A DNA stretch of 59,868 nucleotides, from the NCBI GenBank assembly GCA_017384945.1, contig JAFNSO010000009.1, positions 1 to 59,868 of the forward strand. Direction: 5' to 3'. This DNA is from Ruminococcus sp. (GTDB lineage Bacteria > Bacillota > Clostridia > Oscillospirales > Acutalibacteraceae). How positions within the stretch are numbered: position 1 is the first letter of the stretch; every line of letters starts with the position of its first letter. The translations under genes and the position numbers were made by a program. Below, in pieces: positions 1-6,860 of the stretch. The notes below the pieces were generated by a model. It searched no databases and was not told where the DNA came from. It worked only from the letters and a program-made list of their open reading frames with translations.

Positions 1-525
1 GAAAAGAAGTCCGATTGTCGACACGGGGAAATAGGTTTTTTCGTCATATTCGATAATATCAATTTTATAAGGTGAAAAATCAATATCGAGACCTTTTATT
101 TCTCCCTCGTTTACAGACGCGTACTCCTTGACGTAAGACGCGTCCAGTTCGGTACCTTCCGCGTTCTCCTTAGCCGAGACAAAGTCTTCGAAACTATCGA
201 AATGGATAGTATCCTTTTTGGGGTCGATAACCATCGTTCCATTTGGATTGGTTACCGTGTAAGTGCCGTCCGCGTTCTTTACTTCGGTCGGCTCGTCAAC
301 ATAGATTCTCTTCAGATAATCAACGGTAGAGATAAACGCCATATCAGGCATACTGCTTTTGAAAACGCATTTCAGCGTTTCGGTTTTATCCATACTGAAG
401 ATATGCGCCGTGGTGTCTTTCGTACTGATTTCGTCCTCTGCCGCGGACACGGTCAGTGGTAAAGCCGCGCTGATAAGGATCAAAAGCGCAAGAACCACGC
501 TGATTGGTGATAATACTTTTTTCAT
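1..525 (-). CDS. Secreted protein, N-terminal part (cut by window edge)
   Basis: An open frame runs off the left edge of the window; 175 codons are visible. It starts at an ATG (523-525) behind a strong GGAGG about seven bases upstream. Residues 1-29 form a signal peptide: MKK, a hydrophobic stretch, then a VSAA cleavage region. The rest is soluble, acidic and rich in Lys, Asp and Thr. The visible end, EYDEKTYFPVSTIGLLF, resembles the segment before the protease domain in some secreted S41 or copper-amine-oxidase-like Clostridia proteins, but that is only an impression and no catalytic motif is in view. I do not assign a function. The gene is probably separate from the membrane protein upstream, because a hairpin lies between them. 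Confidence 0.8.
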   Translation of the reverse strand, partial: MKKVLSPISVVLALLILISAALPLTVSAAEDEISTKDTTAHIFSMDKTETLKCVFKSSMPDMAFISTVDYLKRIYVDEPTEVKNADGTYTVTNPNGTMVIDPKKDTIHFDSFEDFVSAKENAEGTELDASYVKEYASVNEGEIKGLDIDFSPYKIDIIEYDEKTYFPVSTIGLLF

Positions 526-551
526 TTTTTAAACCTCCGTAATAAATTTAA

Positions 552-588
552 ACGGCGTTACGTCGTTTAATAGACGCAGTAACGCCGT
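552..588 (-). terminator. Hairpin between two minus-strand genes
   Basis: A perfect 10-bp inverted repeat (ACGGCGTTAC at 552-561, GTAACGCCGT at 579-588) lies just after the stop of the membrane protein gene. The loop can form a further short GTC/GAC stem. The tail on the minus strand is T-rich but not a clean run, so this is a probable terminator or processing hairpin. Confidence 0.5.
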
Positions 589-598
589 GAAAAACATT

Positions 599-1267
599 TT
601 AGTATTCTTTGAGCATCTTTTTGGCTTTGCCGAGGTAGTATATCTGGAAAACGTAGAGGAATACGGTAAAGCAAAGAGATAAGCCCGATAACCATTCAAC
701 GAGACTTGAACCGAAAGCTGTAGATTCAGCTCCCAAGCGAATAAAGAAATTAAGAATGAATGTCAATATGTATAAGATAACCAGAGTCGTGAGCATATCT
801 TTGCCGTGCTTGACCATATCGGGTCTGCTGCATTTTACAGACAGAGCCATCAGACCTAAGATAAGGAAAATAGTCGCGAGCATATTGCAAATATTTCCCG
901 CTAAAGTCAGCATAGTGTAGAGCCATCCATAGAAACCTGTCTGGTTTGCGAAGAAAGACGCCACAGCTGTAAATACAATACTGAAAAGTACACATAAAAT
1001 AGCTTTCTTGAAGCTGACCTCATCCTTGCCCGCCTGGAAATAGCCGACAATGCTCATAATTCCCGCAACGGCAATTATAACACCCGCGACAATTACCAAG
1101 GCTCCCGTAGCGATAACAAGATTCCCGGAAGTGCTGTTATCAACATTTCCCGAAACTGCGATAAAGCTCAGGATAATACCGATTCCGCCGATCAGGGCGG
1201 CGATCAATGAAATAATTTCAGCGTTAAAAATCTTACTAACGCCTTTTGCTGCGTATGGAAATTTCAT
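599..1267 (-). CDS. Hypothetical multi-pass membrane protein
   Basis: The protein has 222 residues and about six hydrophobic helices, roughly at residues 18-40, 50-75, 88-108, 115-142, 160-180 and 195-215, with short charged loops and a basic C-terminus (KAKKMLKEY). I recognise no family motif. The start ATG has AAGGAG eight bases upstream. It is transcribed away from the XRE-receiver two-component system, sharing a roughly 180-bp regulatory region that holds a palindrome. Divergent placement makes it a reasonable candidate target of that system, but this is inference from position only. Confidence 0.75.
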   Translation of the reverse strand: MKFPYAAKGVSKIFNAEIISLIAALIGGIGIILSFIAVSGNVDNSTSGNLVIATGALVIVAGVIIAVAGIMSIVGYFQAGKDEVSFKKAILCVLFSIVFTAVASFFANQTGFYGWLYTMLTLAGNICNMLATIFLILGLMALSVKCSRPDMVKHGKDMLTTLVILYILTFILNFFIRLGAESTAFGSSLVEWLSGLSLCFTVFLYVFQIYYLGKAKKMLKEY

Positions 1268-1351
1268 TTATTTCTCTCCTTAAATTTTTTCATATACATA
1301 TCTCTATGTATACACAATAATATTATCATAATAAAAGAAAAAAACAACATC

Positions 1352-1370
1352 TTGTGTCAGAACGACACAA
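1352..1370. promoter_or_regulatory. Palindrome in divergent intergenic region (possible operator)
   Basis: TTGTGTC-AGAAC-GACACAA is a perfect 7-bp inverted repeat, 18 bp before the -35 box of the two-component operon and in the region shared with the divergent membrane-protein gene. It is followed by T6, but no plus-strand gene precedes it, so an operator for the neighbouring XRE regulator is more likely than a terminator. Confidence 0.4.
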
Positions 1371-1387
1371 CTTTTTTATAAAAGCTC

Positions 1388-1416
1388 TTGAGTTTTACAC
1401 TTATTCTTTTTATAAT
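1388..1416 (+). promoter_or_regulatory. Promoter of the XRE-receiver / kinase operon
   Basis: TTGAGT (1388-1393), a 17-bp spacer and a perfect TATAAT (1411-1416). The expected transcript start leaves a 5' leader of only about 25 bases before the GAGG ribosome-binding site. Confidence 0.6.
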
Positions 1417-1446
1417 GAATTTATAATTACACATGAGGTAATATAT

Positions 1447-2040
1447 ATGAATGAATCCTTTGGCGAAATCTTAAAACGTTTCAGAACCGAAAAGAATTTA
1501 TCTCAACAGCAGCTTGCCGATATGCTGTTTGTAGAACGCGCCAGTATCGCGAACTGGGAAACAGGAAGACGAACTCCCGACGCTGTTCTGCTGCTTAGAA
1601 TCGCAAAATGTCTTGATGTCGATGTTAACATTTTTATGGGAACAATAGACAACACCGTAGAAGAACCGAACATCATAATGGTTGACGACGAAAAAATAAT
1701 TCTGAAAGGCGGTATGTCTGTAGTCAGTCATTTACTTCCGAACGCTTCGGTCACAGGCTTTACTTCGCCGACAGAGGCGCTGTCGTTCGCAGGAGCCAAC
1801 CGAGTGCATTTGGCTTATATTGATATTGAAATGGGCAAGCTCCACGGGCTTGATTTGTGCCGTGAGTTGCTGAAAATCAATCCGCGTACCAACGTTATAT
1901 TTCTTACCGCCTATTCCGACTACGCGCTGGAGGCGTGGGATACAGGCGCCTGCGGCTTTGCCGTAAAGCCTCTTACAGCCAAACAGGTGCGCGATCAGCT
2001 CACAAGACTGAGATTTCCGATAAGGGGGCTGGGGCTATGA
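1447..2040 (+). CDS. Response regulator with N-terminal XRE HTH and receiver domain
   Basis: The 197-residue protein begins at the ATG at 1447, which has ATGAGGT seven bases upstream; the frame stays open further 5' but has no ribosome-binding site. Residues 8-62 are a typical XRE helix-turn-helix (LSQQQLADMLFVERASIANWE). Residues 75-185 are a CheY-like receiver with acid pocket Asp80/Asp81, phosphoacceptor Asp126 in YIDIEM, Thr154 and Lys174 in AVKPL. The receiver is closest in style to LytR/YesN regulators, but there is no C-terminal LytTR or AraC domain. DNA binding must therefore come from the N-terminal XRE unit, a reversed order compared with ordinary response regulators. The stop overlaps the kinase start by four bases (ATGA), so the pair is translationally coupled. 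Confidence 0.9.
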   Translation: MNESFGEILKRFRTEKNLSQQQLADMLFVERASIANWETGRRTPDAVLLLRIAKCLDVDVNIFMGTIDNTVEEPNIIMVDDEKIILKGGMSVVSHLLPNASVTGFTSPTEALSFAGANRVHLAYIDIEMGKLHGLDLCRELLKINPRTNVIFLTAYSDYALEAWDTGACGFAVKPLTAKQVRDQLTRLRFPIRGLGL

Positions 2041-3242
2041 TGGATTGGACGACATATTTCTCAGCTGTAATCGATATGACTACCTTATTGCTCGGTGTGC
2101 TTGGAATACTGATTGCTTTTCTCCTGCGTGATACAGAAAACGAGTGGCGGCAGTTTTGCATAGTCTTCTTTTCTGTAATGATATCAAAAACGGCGGTTGA
2201 CCTGTTAGGTCAGTTTGCCGATATGTATTGGAATAACATACCGCTTCAAACAGCGTGTGATTTCCTCGGCATTTTGTTTTCCTCGACAATCATTCCGCTG
2301 ATTACGCTTTACATCCTACGCTGTTGTTCGCAGGAGCCCCGAAAGTCTTTCCTGTGGAAGCTTATCCTCATCCTTTGGGGCTTATCCGTAGCGGCAGCCG
2401 TCGGCGACCTGCTGGAGCGTACTCTTTTTGCGGCTCCGACGCAGGACGGCACAGAGCATAAACGCTGGTTGATACTGGTTTATTTGCTTTGTACGGCAAT
2501 CAGTCTGATTGTATGCTTTGTCGCGGTGATCCGCAGAAGAAAACAGCTTTCAAAGCTCCATATTATACTCATATTGGTTTATTTGCTTGCGCCTGTCCCC
2601 TTAATGCTTCTCGCGATGGAGCTGATGCTGTTTATTGATCAGGGAAAACGGTATCTCAGACAAAAGGAAGAAATCGCTAACCAGAAGGTAAGTCTTGCCG
2701 TACTGCAAATGCGTCCGCATTTCATCTACAACACAATGACAAGCATTTACTATCTGATCGAGCAGGACGCGGCTAAGGCGCAGAGGGTAACGCTGAACTT
2801 CACCAACTATCTCAGAAAGAATTTCACTACGATCGCCAAGGCAAGAACCATCCCGTTTACAGAGGAGCTGGAGCACACAAAAGCGTATTTGTCAGTTGAG
2901 CAGGTGCGGTTTGAGGACAAGCTGTTTGTGGAGTTTGATACCGATTACACGGATTTCAGACTGCCTCCGCTGACCATGCAGCCGATTGTGGAAAACGCCG
3001 TCAAGCACGGAGTTGACCCCGACCTTGACCCGCTGTATATCACAGTCCGCACACGCGAGGTGAAACAGGGAGCTGAAATAACGGTCGAGGATACAGGCCC
3101 CGGGTTCAGCCGGAATGATAATAACGAGCCGCATTTCGCTTTAGGGAATATCCGCGAAAGGCTCGAGATGATGTGCAAGGGAACGCTGACGATCTCCGAA
3201 CGCGACGGCGGCGGTACCGTAGTTAAAATATTTATACCTTGA
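2037..3242 (+). CDS. LytS/YehU-type sensor histidine kinase
   Basis: The protein has 401 residues from the ATG that overlaps the regulator stop; a second ATG follows directly. The N-terminal half contains about six membrane helices (to about residue 205). A short coiled linker then leads to a His_kinase domain with the phosphoacceptor His in MRPHFIYN, followed by a HATPase_c domain: N box PIVENAVKHG, G1 box EDTGPGF and G2 region LGNIRERL. This is the LytS/YehU class, which normally pairs with LytTR or YesN regulators. Here the partner is the XRE-receiver protein just upstream. No extracellular sensor domain is visible, so the signal is probably sensed within or near the membrane. Confidence 0.92.
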   Translation: MMDWTTYFSAVIDMTTLLLGVLGILIAFLLRDTENEWRQFCIVFFSVMISKTAVDLLGQFADMYWNNIPLQTACDFLGILFSSTIIPLITLYILRCCSQEPRKSFLWKLILILWGLSVAAAVGDLLERTLFAAPTQDGTEHKRWLILVYLLCTAISLIVCFVAVIRRRKQLSKLHIILILVYLLAPVPLMLLAMELMLFIDQGKRYLRQKEEIANQKVSLAVLQMRPHFIYNTMTSIYYLIEQDAAKAQRVTLNFTNYLRKNFTTIAKARTIPFTEELEHTKAYLSVEQVRFEDKLFVEFDTDYTDFRLPPLTMQPIVENAVKHGVDPDLDPLYITVRTREVKQGAEITVEDTGPGFSRNDNNEPHFALGNIRERLEMMCKGTLTISERDGGGTVVKIFIP

Positions 3243-3275
3243 TTCAGCTTCCGTTACGCTGATTTTAAAATTTTT

Positions 3276-3316
3276 CCCCTTGGTTTTATTACGAGAATAA
3301 GACCAAGGGGATTTTT
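3276..3316. terminator. Bidirectional intrinsic terminator
   Basis: CCCCTTGGTTTTATT (3276-3290) pairs with AATAAGACCAAGGGG (3296-3310) with one G-T wobble, giving a roughly 15-bp stem with a very small loop. A runs precede it and ATTTTT follows, so it can end transcription from the kinase gene and from any minus-strand transcript. Confidence 0.85.
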
Positions 3317-3323
3317 CATTAAA

Positions 3324-3590
3324 TCATATTTTTACTTTTCTGTTCTTGCGTTTAACTATAACGAGAAAAACGATTCCGATTATCACGGACAATATTGCCC
3401 GGTAATGTGATAAGTGAAGCGGTCCGCGCTGAAAATACTCATATTTGCCGACTTTTCCGCTCCTGCCGATTCCGGAAACGCGAAAAACTTGACCGTAGTC
3501 AGTCCGTAGACAATACTCAATACCGCTGTCTATACATATCCGGGAAAGTCTGAGGAAAAAACAATTCATAATTGTTATATAGCGGGACAA
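3324..3590 (-). CDS. Possible small membrane protein or gene remnant
   Basis: The open frame encodes up to 88 residues. The last 40 are a single hydrophobic helix followed by KRKNRKVKI, like the C-terminal anchor of a surface or secreted protein. The frame opens at a TTG with no well-spaced ribosome-binding site, and an internal ATG is no better. A decayed 3' end of a larger membrane-anchored protein is at least as likely as an intact small gene. It sits in a low-GC patch with other broken genes. Confidence 0.3.
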   Translation of the reverse strand: MSRYITIMNCFFLRLSRICIDSGIEYCLRTDYGQVFRVSGIGRSGKVGKYEYFQRGPLHLSHYRAILSVIIGIVFLVIVKRKNRKVKI

Positions 3591-3651
3591 CCAAGAACAA
3601 CTGTATTTTACCTCATTATAAAAAAACTGTTAAGCGTTTGTTTTAAAAGAA

Positions 3652-3855
3652 TCAGTCCCAGTTAATGTCATCCATATCTATCAATTCGGGGTCCGCTTCA
3701 GCTTCTTCCAATTCTTTGCGTTCCTTGGGAGTTACCTTTGTGAAATCAGGATCCCACGCAAGAACAAGTTTCTTTATCAGCTCATACGCAAGGCTCTGAT
3801 CCTGCTCCGGCAGCATATCAATCATTTCAGCTATTTGCATTACCTTTTCAGACAT
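3652..3855 (-). CDS. Small antitoxin-like protein of a RelE/ParE locus
   Basis: The 67-residue acidic protein is of a type I recall next to RelE/ParE toxin genes in Clostridia: a helical N-terminus (QIAEMIDMLPEQDQSLAYE), LAWDPDF in the middle and an acidic tail ending in INWD. It has a good ribosome-binding site (AAGGAGTTG) and starts 12 bases after the stop of the toxin pseudogene, so the order is toxin first, then antitoxin. Its reading frame is intact although the toxin is broken. The family assignment is from memory of similar loci; no catalytic motif is expected. Confidence 0.6.
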   Translation of the reverse strand: MSEKVMQIAEMIDMLPEQDQSLAYELIKKLVLAWDPDFTKVTPKERKELEEAEADPELIDMDDINWD

Positions 3856-3867
3856 AGTATCAACTCC

Positions 3868-4128
3868 TTACTTGTAAATATCGCCGCGTGCGCCTATATC
3901 CAATATAAGCAATATTTCGACGGTTCCGTCAGTATCATAACGGTATATAATTCGATATTGACCTACTCTTAATCTCATCCGCCCGTCATCAAAACCTCGC
4001 ATTATTTTTATATCGCCTTACGGCGGCTTTAGTGTCAACCCAATAATAGCGGTCTTTATACGTTGCTTTGTAGGTTTATCCATTTGCTCAATAGCTTTTG
4101 AAGCTTTCTTTTTGAATTATATAACCAT
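3868..4128 (-). pseudogene. RelE/ParE-family toxin, broken
   Basis: Reading back from the TAA at 3868-3870 gives an excellent RelE/ParE C-terminus: GDIKIMRGFDDGRMRLRVGQ, then YRIIYRYDTDGTVEILLIL, then GARGDIYK. The in-frame upstream part, KKKASKAIEQMDKPTKQRIK, also fits the family. The frame is interrupted twice: a TAA at codon 4 (4117-4119), which looks like a small deletion just after the ATG at 4128, and a TAA at codon 37 (4018-4020) between KPP and GDIK. Overall length (86 codons) matches an intact toxin. It lies between an RHH protein gene and the antitoxin-like gene, 17 and 12 bases from each. Confidence 0.75.
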
Positions 4129-4145
4129 AGCTTTATCCTTTGCTT

Positions 4146-4346
4146 TTATTCTATCACTGATTCTTTATCGCGCTCAATAGTTTCATCAATCGCTCGCTTT
4201 ATAAATCCGTTGACAGATTCAGCGTTGCTGTCAGCGTGACATTTTATCTTTTCTTTCTCGCCTTTAGGAACTCTGATTTTAATTTCATCATAATTGTTCT
4301 TCATATACTTTGCAACAGCTTTTTGCTGTGCTTTGCTTGCCGGCAT
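4146..4346 (-). CDS. Arc/CopG-type RHH DNA-binding protein (antitoxin-like)
   Basis: I start this 66-residue protein at the ATG (4344-4346), which has a near-perfect GGAGGTGGAG upstream; the open frame extends further 5' through its own promoter. Residues 17-26 (NNYDEIKIRV) form the DNA-contacting ribbon. KGEKEKIKCHADSNAESVNG then begins the two helices of a ribbon-helix-helix fold, followed by FIKRAIDETIERDK. Such proteins repress their own toxin-antitoxin operons. It is the first gene of a three-gene minus-strand unit (RHH, broken toxin, antitoxin-like) and has a strong promoter carrying repeated operator-like motifs. Confidence 0.75.
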   Translation of the reverse strand: MPASKAQQKAVAKYMKNNYDEIKIRVPKGEKEKIKCHADSNAESVNGFIKRAIDETIERDKESVIE

Positions 4347-4385
4347 TATACTCCACCTCCGATAATCGATCCCTTTACTGTCTAT

Positions 4386-4414
4386 ATTATAACACAAATA
4401 TATATCGGGTGCAA
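4386..4414 (-). promoter_or_regulatory. Promoter of the RHH / toxin-antitoxin operon
   Basis: On the minus strand TTGCAC (4409-4414), 17-bp spacer, TATAAT (4386-4391). One copy of the TATATCGGG repeat lies inside the spacer, a good place for an autorepressor. Confidence 0.65.
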
Positions 4415-4477
4415 TATACAATCTACACAATATATCGGGTACAAGTTTATGCAACATTACATATCGCTATATCGGGG
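4401..4477 (+). repeat. Three iteron-like TATATCGGG repeats
   Basis: TATATCGGGT occurs at 4401 and 4431, and TATATCGGGG at 4468, spaced 30 and 37 bp apart. The first lies in the spacer of the minus-strand promoter and the third just before the plus-strand -10 box. They probably are operator sites for the RHH protein and could repress both divergent promoters. Confidence 0.55.
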
Positions 4478-4483
4478 ACGATA

Positions 4484-4492
4484 TGCTATAAT
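4484..4492 (+). promoter_or_regulatory. Extended -10 promoter toward the phage-like gene
   Basis: TGCTATAAT (4484-4492) is an extended -10 element with no convincing -35 box; a TATATCGGGG repeat lies just upstream. A leader of about 150 bases precedes the next gene and shows no feature I recognise. Confidence 0.45.
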
Positions 4493-4648
4493 ATAGATAG
4501 TGAAAGGGAGAGACACCCGCTAATTAAACATCCGTTATCCTGTGATTACGATACACCCGACAGAGTATAAAACAGGGCAAGACAGGCATCTCAAACAAGC
4601 CGAAGGGCGGCGGCAAACCCGCCCAAATACTAAAAAGGAGTTATCACT

Positions 4649-4924
4649 ATGAGCACAAACGAATTAACCGCAAAGGTACGAAAGCTGAAAAGGCTTCAGC
4701 TCAAAGCCGAGGAACTGAACGACGAAATAAAAGCTATTCAGGACGAGCTAAAGGCTATTATGACCGCTCAGAACCTTGAGGAAATGAAAGCCGGAACATT
4801 CAAGATCAGGTTTATCCCTGTTACAAGCAACCGCTTTGATACCGCTGCTTTCAAGAAAACACATCTTGACTTGTACAATCAGTACATCAAACAAACCACA
4901 AGCCGCCGATTCTCGGTAGCATAA
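4649..4924 (+). CDS. Phage/ICE-type small coiled-coil protein
   Basis: The 91-residue protein starts at an ATG behind AAGGAGTTATC. Residues 5-45 form a charged helix likely to be a coiled coil (KLKRLQLKAEELNDEIKAIQ). The second half ends in RFDTAAFKKTHLDLYNQYIK and TTSRRFSV. I recall similar proteins in phages and integrative elements of Firmicutes, where they are of unknown function. It is alone on the plus strand in a patch with a decayed toxin-antitoxin locus and remnants, so it may be left over from a mobile element. An imperfect hairpin (CCCTTG...CAAGGG, 4931-4960) follows but lacks a T run. Confidence 0.7.
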   Translation: MSTNELTAKVRKLKRLQLKAEELNDEIKAIQDELKAIMTAQNLEEMKAGTFKIRFIPVTSNRFDTAAFKKTHLDLYNQYIKQTTSRRFSVA

Positions 4925-5027
4925 TAAAAACCCTTGCTAAAGCCGGCACTTTAACAAGGGCAACCCCAAACAGATTGGAATCAGAGCGGGTATGTTCATA
5001 ACGGACTTTTTTGTTGAGATATATAGA

Positions 5028-5158
5028 TTATTTGTTTTTCTCCCAACTAAGCAACATCTGTATCAATTTCTTATAAAAAACATCTTGTCAATCATCGACT
5101 TCTGCATTTTATATAAGTAGTTACTGAGGTCGGCGATTTTATTTTTTCCCGGTTCCAT
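5028..5158 (-). pseudogene. Remnant, possibly of a class I SAM methyltransferase
   Basis: An ATG (5156-5158) two bases after the preceding stop opens a 31-codon frame, MEPGKNKIADLSNYLYKMQK then SMIDKMFFIRN, ended by TGA at 5063-5065. After a frame change the sequence continues KKLIQMLLSWEKNK to a TAA at 5028. The first part resembles the N-terminus of a group of Clostridia methyltransferases, where SMIDKLFFIDK precedes the SAM-binding motif; nothing of that motif remains. I read it as a gene that lost its core by deletion. The family guess is weak. Confidence 0.35.
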
Positions 5159-5160
5159 AG

Positions 5161-5343
5161 TTACCTCGCTTTTTTCAGACATGAAGCGCGCATCTTGCAG
5201 TTATCGTAATAATACCGGTCTTTGGTGACTTTTTCGCAACCGGCGCATTTCACTTCGGATTTGATGCTGTCGCGCGCTCTGTTAAGCTCATTAGTGTTGC
5301 CCGCGGGTTTACGCTCGACACTCCGGCGCTCTCTATTTGACAT
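5161..5343 (-). CDS. Small zinc-ribbon-like protein
   Basis: The protein has 60 residues with a basic N-terminus (MSNRERRSVERKPAGNTNE) and four cysteines: KCAGCEKV and DNCKMRASC around a YYYD motif, consistent with a small zinc-binding knuckle. The start overlaps the end of the nicotinamidase gene by 11 bases, with AGGAGC inside that gene serving as ribosome-binding site, so it is cotranscribed. The function is unknown to me. The following frame in the same operon is broken. Confidence 0.55.
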   Translation of the reverse strand: MSNRERRSVERKPAGNTNELNRARDSIKSEVKCAGCEKVTKDRYYYDNCKMRASCLKKAR

Positions 5344-5857
5344 TTATCTGACAGCTCCTCATAGTCTCGAGCGCGGCTTCATGCTTGTCGGGTGTTACGC
5401 CCGCGCAGCACGCGGCGTCAACGGTGAGCGGCGCTTCCGGGAAGCTTGCCTTTAAAATAAGCGCGTTGCTGACGACGCAGATATCGGTGCACAGACCAAT
5501 CAGTTCAATGTCAAAATCATCTTCCCCTGCTGCTTTTTTGATAAGCGCGGGCAAATCGACAGAACCGAAGGTCAGCTTTTCTACCGCGGTATAGCCCTTC
5601 TTTTCTAAAGCCGCGGCAACAGCCTCGTTAAACCGCCATCCGTCCGTATCCTTGATGCAGTGCGGTACGGGCAGGTTTTTGCCCTCGGCGGTCTGCATAT
5701 AGTTTTCAAAGTGTGTGTCGAGAGTCGCGAAGATTTCGCCGTCAAATCCCTCGATTTTTTTAACGACAGCGGGTACGATGGCAACAGCCTCTTTTGTTCC
5801 GAGCGCGCCGTCAACAAAATCCTTCTGCATATCTACTACTATCAAAAAATGTTTCAT
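5333..5857 (-). CDS. Isochorismatase-family cysteine hydrolase, probable nicotinamidase
   Basis: The 174-residue protein has the isochorismatase/nicotinamidase triad: Asp9 in LIVVDMQKDF, Lys94 in EKLTFGS and Cys127 in LCTDICVVSNA. Asp47 and His49 (LDTHF) match the metal-binding positions of PncA. Nicotinamidase converts nicotinamide to nicotinate in NAD salvage. Other members act on isochorismate or other amides, so the substrate is inferred. The upstream gene encodes a Nudix-type regulator of the NrtR kind, which supports an NAD role. The start has AAAGGAG seven bases upstream, and the gap to the upstream gene is only 46 bases. Confidence 0.85.
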   Translation of the reverse strand: MKHFLIVVDMQKDFVDGALGTKEAVAIVPAVVKKIEGFDGEIFATLDTHFENYMQTAEGKNLPVPHCIKDTDGWRFNEAVAAALEKKGYTAVEKLTFGSVDLPALIKKAAGEDDFDIELIGLCTDICVVSNALILKASFPEAPLTVDAACCAGVTPDKHEAALETMRSCQINVK

Positions 5858-5903
5858 AATATTCTCCTTTCAGTTATTTGCGGCTTTGGGTCAAAAGCGA
5901 TAT

Positions 5904-6722
5904 CTACTTTCTTCTTTTGAACAGCTTTGCCGGGCGGTGACCGGCTCCCTCTGTATAATCGTCGGTCTCTTCTACAAGATTGGCGACCTTGCGGCGAAAG
6001 TTAGCCGGCAGAACCGAGATGTTCATAACGGTTTCCTGCACATTCTGAAGCTCTGTAAGAGTGAATCTTTCCGGCAGAAAATCAAAGATAACGTCAAAGT
6101 CCTTCGCGCTGTTTCGCAGCGCCGACAACGCCTGAGCTATGATTCGCGCGTGATCAAAGGCAAGCTCGCCGCTGTCTGTTATCCGATAAGAGGTCGTGCC
6201 GAATCGACTTTGTTTCTCTTCAAGCACAGCGCGGATTTTTATATCCCCTCTGCAAAGCTCGAGGATGTATTTATCTCCGTCTGAGTCGAAGCTGACGTCG
6301 AACCATTGCGCGTCGGCTGCGTCATCGCCTGATTGCTGGTTCTCTTTGTCAGTGCCGATCACAGATACGAAAGCGTTGGAAATAATCCATCCGCGGGGAT
6401 CTCGGCCGGGCTCGCTGAACAATCCTATGGACATCAGCGACGCGGGTTCTACAGACGTCTCCTCCCTGACCTCACGCAAGGCGCATTCTTCTATGGATTC
6501 GCCCTGAGACAAAAAACCTCCCGGCAAAGCCCAGTGACCCAGATACGGATGCCCTCCGCGCTTGATTAAAAGAAGTGAAAGATATCCCTTCGGATCCTTG
6601 CGGAAATTTTCGGTTTTTTGCGATCGTATTTTGAACACGACGATATCGGCGGTTACCGACGGACGGGGATAATCCTCCAACCGATAATTGTCTAAAAAAT
6701 CCTTTTCATTCTGCAAATTCAA
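5904..6722 (-). CDS. Nudix hydrolase/regulator, NrtR-like
   Basis: Residues 22-150 are a Nudix domain with an intact signature: GGFLSQGESIEECALREVRE followed by ET (residues 68-89). Residues 165-250 look like the winged-helix region found in NrtR proteins, which bind ADP-ribose through a Nudix fold and control NAD biosynthesis genes. Because the Nudix catalytic residues are all present, it may also be an active ADP-ribose pyrophosphatase. The next gene downstream is a probable nicotinamidase, a typical NrtR target. The length (272) is above a bare Nudix enzyme and fits NrtR plus a basic tail (AKLFKRRK). A strong promoter lies about 28 bases upstream. Confidence 0.82.
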   Translation of the reverse strand: MNLQNEKDFLDNYRLEDYPRPSVTADIVVFKIRSQKTENFRKDPKGYLSLLLIKRGGHPYLGHWALPGGFLSQGESIEECALREVREETSVEPASLMSIGLFSEPGRDPRGWIISNAFVSVIGTDKENQQSGDDAADAQWFDVSFDSDGDKYILELCRGDIKIRAVLEEKQSRFGTTSYRITDSGELAFDHARIIAQALSALRNSAKDFDVIFDFLPERFTLTELQNVQETVMNISVLPANFRRKVANLVEETDDYTEGAGHRPAKLFKRRK

Positions 6723-6749
6723 TCGCCCTCCTCTGTTGTTTCTATAATG

Positions 6750-6778
6750 ATAATATCATATTAATAATAACTTGTCAA
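6750..6778 (-). promoter_or_regulatory. Promoter of the Nudix-nicotinamidase operon
   Basis: Minus strand TTGACA (6773-6778), 17-bp spacer, TATTAT (6750-6755). The spacer is AT-only and partly symmetrical, so an operator may overlap it. Confidence 0.7.
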
Positions 6779-6860
6779 TGCTTTTTTATAAACTTTTTTA
6801 TATTTTTTTAAAGACGCGTTTTTTGTAGGAACAGCTCCGTAAAAAGCAGACAATAGAAAA

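Noticed and set aside
4500..4648. Riboswitch or structured RNA in the leader of the phage-like gene
   Set aside because: Only short GC-rich patches and no convincing stems or T-run expression platform were seen.
5715..6284. Plus-strand open frame of 189 codons across the nicotinamidase and Nudix genes
   Set aside because: It bridges two confirmed genes on the other strand and has no motif.
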